Part shown: positions 57,171 through 64,000 of the stretch, piece after piece | Position numbering within the stretch: position 1 is the first letter of the stretch | Layout of the letters: each line of letters opens with the position of its first letter | From: Brasenia schreberi | Taxonomy: Eukaryota > Streptophyta > Magnoliopsida > Nymphaeales > Cabombaceae | Length of the DNA stretch: 64,000 bases | NCBI GenBank assembly: GCA_036023115.1 | Contig: JAYKKT010000055.1 | Location: 10,353,501 to 10,417,500 of the forward strand | Direction: 5' to 3' | The notes under the pieces: model-generated | The model's database searches: none | The model's input: only the letters and a program-made list of their open reading frames with translations | Told to the model about the DNA's origin: nothing | Made by a program: the position numbers and the translations under genes

Positions 57171-57367
57171 AACTCCACCTATGTAAGGAATCACCCTTTC
57201 ATGGCCGGTCCCAAGCCCGGAAAAAGGAGGAGGGTTGTATTAGGCTTCCGACAGCCAGCGTAAAACTTTGTCGAACTTAACATGGATTCTACAAAAAAAA
57301 AACAAAAAATTCATGTAATTGACCCCATCTAGTATGGGAAAAGGCTTAGTTGTAGTAGTAGTAATAG
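57171..57367 (+). mobile_element. 197-bp RTE derivative with both element ends and no coding part
   Basis: It starts AACTCCACCTATGTAAGG, homologous to the exact 5' end of RTE copy B (AACTCTGCCCATGTAAGG, 28633 on the minus strand), and follows copy B through CCGGTCCCAAGCCCGG and CTTCCGACAGCCAGCGTAAA to ACATGGATT. After an A-rich joint it switches to the RTE 3' end (GACCCCATCTAGTATGGGAA) and a GTAGTA tail. Flanking CT runs (57161-57170 and 57368-57376) could be a target duplication. About 3.1 kb of coding sequence is absent, so it resembles a SINE-like passenger of the RTE machinery. Confidence 0.75.
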
Positions 57368-57780
57368 TCTCTCTCTTTCTCGTATTGGTTCAATTACCCA
57401 GGAAGCTATCTATCTTAAGATGAAGCAACACCCACACACACATGCGCGGGCTGTTAAGGTGATAAAGATAAAAAGCATGCAAAGTATAAAAGTATAATAA
57501 TATTATTTCATATTTTTAATTTAAATCATATGATTTTATATTTTTAATTTAAATCATATCATTATCAATTGAATGGTAGAAATGCTTATGTAAAATATCT
57601 ACCGAAGACATTTATGTACTTATCACTACTTTTACATATATAATTATTAATATTATTATGTAGGTGTGTAGCCACCAAAGATATTAGTGGCGGCCTTTCG
57701 GTCTTCAACAAGTTGTTACGGCAGTCCACTACATGCATGGGTGGAGTTGGACTCCTTTTGTTAGGAATAAGCAATAAAGA

Positions 57781-58221
57781 TGGTCTAACGTAATATTTGG
57801 CCATTTTCACGAAATTCATCAAATATGGGAAGACAGGTCATCTTCCTTAATTTCATGGATGCGTTAATCATTTCAAAATAAAATCTATTAACTGTTTCTT
57901 AAATGCATATGTTTCACTTTTGACGGATAACGATAAGGATTGTAACGGAAAACCTAGAATGGTAAGATAGGAAAGACAAAATTGGACTGTAACGAAAGAT
58001 TTTTATTATAAATATGCCAGTAATGAAAGAATGTATAACATGAAAATGAGATTAAAGTGAAATAGATCTTCACAGGAAAACCTTATATGGAAACCGTAGA
58101 TGAAACTCTCCCTTCTCCCTCCTTTTTCAACAGCGGTCAAGAGTCATCCTTCAACCCTTTCTTTTTTTATTTTGCAATTGCTTTAGGAACTCTGGTGAGA
58201 ATCCTACAAAGAAATCCAACA
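57781..58221 (+). repeat. 5' LTR of copia 2
   Basis: Starts TGGTCTAACG and ends ATCCAACA before the primer site. It contains TATAAATATG at about 58007, a likely TATA box also present in the 3' LTR as CTATAAATATG near 63361. Confidence 0.7.
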
Positions 58222-58683
58222 CTAGTATCATAGCCATGTTGACCAAAATTTCAAATGACAAAGAGGTACGCAATTTAGATAAAAAAAGGGAAACTATAGA
58301 GGGAAGACACTAGAAAAACTTTCAGTGTAAGAAATTTCTCTGAGAAATTTTTAAAGAAACAAAAAAGACAAAGGAAAATTTCTATAGATGCAAAAAAGCA
58401 AACACAGAACACTCTTTTGTTTCTTTTTTTTAAAAAGGTTATTGTCCAAAGATAGTGTTGGCTCGAGAAATTTCACGACTGGAAAAGAGGAGAACGGTTG
58501 TTGATGAGAGAGGAATTTTTCCTATCAATGATTGAAAACAGCTAACGAAAATAGCGAGGAGAGGTTTCGCTAGTGGAGGACCAACCACCACCTCCACTCA
58601 CTCCTCTGCTCTCTCTTCTCTCATGATTCTCTCTCTCCCTTATGGTTGTAAAAGAAAACCAACCTTGGTTTTTTTCAAAATAG

Positions 58684-59029
58684 CAACATAAAACCGTGGT
58701 TTTCCCAGAAAATGCCTTCGCCACGGTTTTGGAAAAGTCGTCAAGAAATCGCCTCTAGCATAAGACTAAAAAATTTGTTATGCCCTCTGCTATTCTTTAA
58801 AATAACAAACTATCACAAAGCAAAATTACCATAAAGTTTAGATATTTTAAAGTTAAAATATGGTACCATGGTTTTCTCGAAAAATGCCTCCTGATGATTT
58901 TGGAAAAAACGCCAGGAAACTGCCTCAAGAAGATGACTAAAAAATTTGTTATGCCCTTGGCTATTCTTTGAAATAACAATTTGCCACAAAGCAAAATTAC
59001 CAGAAAATTTTGATATTTTAAAGTTAAAA
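58684..59029 (+). repeat. 171-bp direct tandem duplication in the copia 2 leader
   Basis: GACTAAAAAATTTGTTATGC occurs at 58764 and 58935, and similarity extends on both sides, from ACCATGGTTTT-type sequence to GATATTTTAAAGTTAAAA. The copies differ at many sites, so the duplication is old. Non-coding. Confidence 0.8.
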
Positions 59030-59599
59030 GATGCTTTTGCTCTTAAACAAACAAAATAATGTTTCTCTACTTTGGCAGTTGGTGGAAATTACAAAAAACT
59101 GACCTATTAAATTATGTTGTTGTCTCTTAACGTGTGGGATATTCACAAGTCTACCACTGAATGAAAAGATGGTTATGCCCATTGTGCTGTAACAAAATTA
59201 TAAATTCAAACTGAGGGGAGAAATTACTATTCTTTCCCTGATCAATTTTGAAAATCACTGAAAAGTCAGCCGTAATTTTTATTATTATGTTCTTAGTCTT
59301 TTTGGATAATTAAAGTTGGACAAAATTATCGATTTACCCTTTCAATATTATGGTAATTATAGTGACGGGTAATAGGAAGAAATTAGATTTGTCCCAAACT
59401 TGTTATGAAATAATAAAATCATATTAAGGTATATTCCAAAATGGAACCTAGGCTCTATTTGAAATTATTTTTTGTACCAGTTCAATGCATGAATATTTAG
59501 TAAATTACCTCTTAATGGTTGGTTCTTAGATATTTTATTTGTTATATGTTGCATGTTATATGTTTCTTTTTTAGATTGTGTTACTATCATTTTTGTCAA

Positions 59600-62500
59600 A
59601 TGGTCTAGACTTTCAAACATGAAAAGGACGGATCATGTTATCCCTTACATTAGAGGGCATAGATTATGTACTTAGGAAAATAGTTTTGCCCTCTACTCCC
59701 AACTTAACTGAACAAGAAAAAAAATGTACAAAACATTCCTTAAAGATGATATAATACCAAGAACTATAATGTTGACGTACATGGAGGATGAACTAATTAG
59801 GGTTTTCAAGGAATTTGAAACTACTAAGGAGCTAAATATGACACTACAACCAAGTTACATGTCTAACTATTACTTCAAAAATACAACTCCTACAAAATGA
59901 AAGAAGGAGATAATATAATACACATGTGAACCAAATGTTGATAGTGTTAAAAAACTTATTTACAACAAAATTAGTCATACCCAAAGCTATTCAAATATCC
60001 ATTATGCTAAATAGTCTTCACACATCATGGAATGTAGTTGTTACTGTCCTTAGATTAGAGGTTGAAACAAATCTTTTTTAATTACCTCTTAAACTAACAA
60101 TTGAACAAGAACATATAAATAAAAATAAGAGAGAAAAATTGTTAATAGATCAAGATGATATTGGGTCCAGCTCAAAGCCCAATGAAAAAGAAGTCAAATA
60201 AAAAGTTTGACAAGAATAATATGAAAGGTGATCAATTTTTTAAGGAAGAAACTGTTTCTCGTATCAAGTGCTTCAATTGTGGAAAAATGAAACACTATAA
60301 GAGGGATTATCGCAATAATAAGACTAACGGTAAAAATACCCAATAACGTGACCAAACAGAGAAGCAAGACATAATTTGTGTGGTTTTAGAATGCCTCTAT
60401 ATGGACCATCGAATAACAAATTGGTAGATTGATTTAGGAGCAACGAGATATATCTCTAGAAGCAAATAAGGGAGTATGGACCTAAATAAATATAAACCAA
60501 GGAACATTGTGTATATATAGGAAACAATATTTTTTCAGATGTTCTTGGAGTTGGATCATTTATGATATATGTAAAAGGCACATCAATAGTATTAACTAAT
60601 ATACTAATTGTGTCATCTATCATGCACAACTTAGTTTTGGTCCTTTCATTAGTTAAGAACCCTAGCAAGGTAACCGTGGGAAAGAATAGAAGGATAACTT
60701 CCTTTGGAGTGTTTGATATTGAACATAAATTATTCAAATTAAACATCATTTATATAGGTTTACTTTTAATGTTGATGTGAATGTATGGCATAAATGCCGA
60801 GGGCAAATAAGTCTAAAAAATTAAGGAAATTATCCAACTTTGACTTGTTGCTTAAATTTTAGGAAAACATTTTTAATAAGTGTGAAGCCTATATAAAAGA
60901 GAAAATAACAAGAAAATCATTTTCTAAAAATATAACTAGGGCAACAACGCTATTAGAGATCATTTACACTAATTTGTGTGAACCATTTAGAGTGAGATCA
61001 CATCAAAATAAGGTTTATTTTATAACCTTTATCTATAATTATTCGATATATATATATATCTTAGCACATAAATTTGAGGCACTTGAGGTATTTAAAGAAT
61101 ATAAGTACGAAGTTGATAACCAACTAAGGCATACAATCAAAGTCTTAAGATCTAATCAAAGTTGATAATATATGTCTACAAAAATTTTATAATAATGTAA
61201 AGACTTTGTTATTTTAAAACAAAATATAGTACTCAAGACACCTCAAAAAATTTGTGTAATAGAAAGATATAACAAGGCCTTACTAAATATAACAAGGTCT
61301 ATATTAATAGATGCTTGTTTACCTAGGGTATTTTGGGAGAAGCGATAAGTACAATAGTGTATATACTAAATAGAGTACCTTATAAAGTTGTATTTTATAT
61401 ACGATAAGATATGTGATTTGAAAGAAAACCAAATCTAGATCATCTCAGGAGGTGGGGATCTATTGCACATGTGAAGATCTTTGACCAGTCTAAGGATAAG
61501 CATGACAACAGGTCCTTGAGATATGTTTTTATTAGGTATTCTAAATGTTTTAAAGAATATTAGTTTTATCACAAGGATCATGGATTAATAGAAAACATGA
61601 ATATTTAATTCTTAGAAGATATAAGAATAACATCCTTGAAAATGATTATAAATGTATAAATGATCTAGTGGATCTAGATTCATCATCATTCAACTCATGG
61701 ATAATGATTATCTTCCTCAACAAACCGAAACTTTAAGTGGACATAAAAGATGTAGGGTCACATTGTCCTATTTAAAGGATTATCATACTTACCTTACAGA
61801 GGAAGTGTACAATTCGGTGGATTTAGATGAAATCATATATATGCAATAACTAGAATGGTACATTGTTAAAAGCCAAGAGGATAGAGTATATAAGTTTTAA
61901 AAAATCTTATATAGCCTTAAACAATCACCTCATTAATGGTATTTGACTTTTTAAAATGTCATAATTGAACTTGGGTTTGTGGCTAATGAATTTAATCATT
62001 ATGTATATGTTTTTAACAGTGGGAGTCACTTTGTCGTTCTATCATTATATGTAGATGACATATTATTGACTGAGAATAACAATGAGATGATTGTCAAAAT
62101 TAAGTCATGGTTAAACTCAATGTTCAAAATAAAGGATATGAGAAAGGCATCCTATATTCTGGGAACAAAGATTTTGGTGACAGAGAATCTATACTCTTAT
62201 GCTTAATTCAAGAGAGAGATATAAACTTTATCCTGAAGAAATTTAAAATGGGTGAATGCAAACCTCCAACTATACTCGTTGCAAAAGAGGTCAAACTCAG
62301 CAACGTTGTTTGTTTTAGTGAGAGAAATAACAAGTCTAATGTTCTTTATGCACAAGTTGTGAGTAGCTTGATGTATGTTATGTTATGTACAAGACCTGAT
62401 ATCAATTTTGTTGTTTGTCTTGTAAGTATATATCAAAGTAATTATGGTTGACAATGTTAGATAGTTGTAAAAAAGATTCTAAGATATCTTAAATGAATAA

Positions 62501-63057
62501 AAGACTTAAAACTGTGTTTTAAGTAGATAAACTAAAAGTGATAGGGGATACTCATATGCTAACTTTGTTGGGAGTAAAGATGACAACAATCGACCTCTTG
62601 ACAAATATTTTTATTTGAAGGTAGTGTTATTTCTTGGGTTTGTAAGAAATAGGATTGTGTAGCATTTCATACACAAGAAGTTGAGTATGTTGTTTGTTGT
62701 ATAACTGCAATGAGTACCGTTTGGATTAACTGCTTTATACGTGATTTGAAGTTGGATATAGCCAATGAGCCAATTGTCATTTATTATGACAACAATGTAA
62801 CAATTACACTAATTAAGAGTGGAACTGATAGTTTCAGAAGCAAGCATATAATGATTAAATATCACTATGTTCATGATATGGTTAAAAGAAATGAGATATT
62901 TATATCATATATGCCAACTAATGATATGTTGGTTGACCCTTTGACCAACCAAGGATCTTTACTCAAAGCTTGTTGCAAACATGGGTTTGAGATTTGTTTA
63001 AAGTGTATTAAATTATACGATGATAATTGTTGTATAGGAAAAATGTGTTATATATGA
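59600..63057 (+). pseudogene. copia 2 gag-pol remnants
   Basis: In order: gag pieces from about 59600; a zinc knuckle at 60155-60346 reading CFNCGKMKHYKRDY, the last Cys of CX2CX4HX4C now Tyr; a protease active site near 60425 reading WIDLGATRY, with the Ser of DSGAT replaced; integrase at 60974-61165 (EPFRVRSHQNKVYFITFIYN); RT represented only by its second half (61979-62206, SLYVDDILL present) because most of the RT N-terminus is deleted around 61830-61930; RNase H at 62710-63057 (NEPIVIYYDNNVTITLIK, MPTNDMLVDPLTNQ). Non-functional. Confidence 0.8.
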
Positions 63058-63129
63058 AAAGCCACATAACATGTATAGATTGCAATTATACTTGTAGTCA
63101 TAGTTTGACTCAAATGGTTAAGTGAGAGA

Positions 63130-63534
63130 TATAATATAATATTTGACCATTTTCGACAAGGAATCAATAGAATACGAGAAGACAAGCTATCTTCCCGGAT
63201 TTCATGGATGCATTAACCATTTCAAAATAAAATATGTTAACTGTTTCTTAAATGAATATATTACACCTCACGGATAATGATAATGTTTGTAAAGTAAAGC
63301 CCAAAATGGTAAGACATGGAAGACGAAACTAGACTGTAATGAAAGTTTTTCATTCTAGACTATAAATATGACAGTAACGAAAGAATGTATAACGTGAAAA
63401 ATGAGAGGAAATTGAAAAACCGTAGATGGAACTCTCCCTTCTTCAGCAGTCAAGAGTCGTCCTTCTGCCCCTTCATTTTCATTTGTGCAACTACTTTAGA
63501 AACTCCGGTGAAGATCCTCCACAGAAATCCAATA
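63130..63534 (+). repeat. 3' LTR of copia 2
   Basis: Follows the purine tract AAGTGAGAGA. The expected initial TG reads TA. Ends at about ATCCAATA. Confidence 0.7.
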
Positions 63535-64000
63535 CTGTCGGCTTACTCCATTTCCACGACTAAAAGGAACAATTTTGTTCCTAACTATCGTGTATATGTC
63601 AATAGTCTTTCTTTTGACATGCAAAATGGGTTACCTGATCCCGCTTAGAGTTGAGGATGGCTTGGATTGGCAGGCAAGATCGGGTTAGGAGGAAATAGCC
63701 AACCTGCCCAATGCCCCTCAGCAACTGATGTCGCTTGAAAGAGCTTCCTCCTCTTTTACTCTCATTTTAAGCTACTTAGTCACCAATACTGCAAGTTAAG
63801 GTGACCAAGACTCATTCATCTGCAATTAACATTGATTAAGCTAAAAATCACCGGTTTTACAGCCTTAAACCGATTTTGGCAGGGAGGATCCTGTCTTGGT
63901 GTCATGAGATTGAACTAAGTAGTTACCTGCCAAGGGTGGCTGCTCCTGGTAATAATTGATTAAAAATGAGGGCTAATTAAAGTAAACTTAAGAAAAAACG
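63535..64000. other. No feature recognised
   Basis: The right end of the window. A frame through 63385-63648 mostly overlaps the LTR and is not supported as a gene. Confidence 0.4.

Larger units (their letters stand above)
57781..63534 (+). mobile_element. Degraded Ty1/copia element with both LTRs (copia 2)
   Basis: LTRs at about 57781-58221 and 63130-63534 share long blocks (TTTCATGGATGC, TTTCAAAATAAAAT, CCGTAGATG, CTCTCCCTTC). CTAGTATCATAGCC at 58222 is a decayed initiator Met tRNA primer site, and AAGTGAGAGA at 63120-63129 is a purine tract as in copia 1. The interior is about 4.9 kb. The LTRs are more diverged than those of copia 3, so it is older. Boundaries are good to about 10 bases; no target duplication seen. 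Confidence 0.8.

Overview
This window is plant nuclear DNA, almost certainly from a flowering plant with a repeat-rich genome. The evidence is an intron-split R2R3-MYB gene with the plant-specific subgroup 1 C-terminal motifs, an intronless presenilin of plant type, a CDC45 copy with an E2F-like promoter site, and Ty3/gypsy (Tat-like), Ty1/copia and RTE-type LINE elements of plant type. I cannot name the species. By eye, roughly two thirds of the window is transposon-derived, and nearly every transposon reading frame carries stops or frameshifts.

Layout. 1-11237: a Tat-like gypsy element that begins upstream of the window, inserted in an RTE LINE whose tail continues at 11238-11699. 12600-14361: a CDC45 pseudogene. 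15201-28648: an RTE LINE on the minus strand, bounded by a perfect 15-bp target duplication and split by a second Tat-like gypsy copy (16864-27269) that has lost almost all of its 5' LTR. 28649-36400: simple-sequence-rich intergenic DNA around a MYB60-like gene (32563-33765, minus). 36400-39960: gypsy remnants and a third RTE copy. 41160-49738: an old copia element (+) interrupted by a younger complete copia element (minus, 44261-49733, 5-bp target duplication). 52620-53751: a fourth RTE copy. 55190-56512: presenilin (minus). 57171-57367: a 197-bp RTE derivative keeping only the two element ends. 57781-63534: another degraded copia element with both LTRs, related to the one at 41160.

Only two host genes look largely intact. 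The presenilin frame is complete with both catalytic aspartates. The MYB gene is recognisable over its full length, but the second intron lacks a usable 3' splice site where one is expected. The CDC45 copy is broken by an internal deletion, a stop, a frameshift and loss of the C-terminus. The genes share no obvious pathway. The window's main interest is its layered transposon history: nesting order, target duplications, a microhomology deletion, and non-autonomous RTE derivatives.
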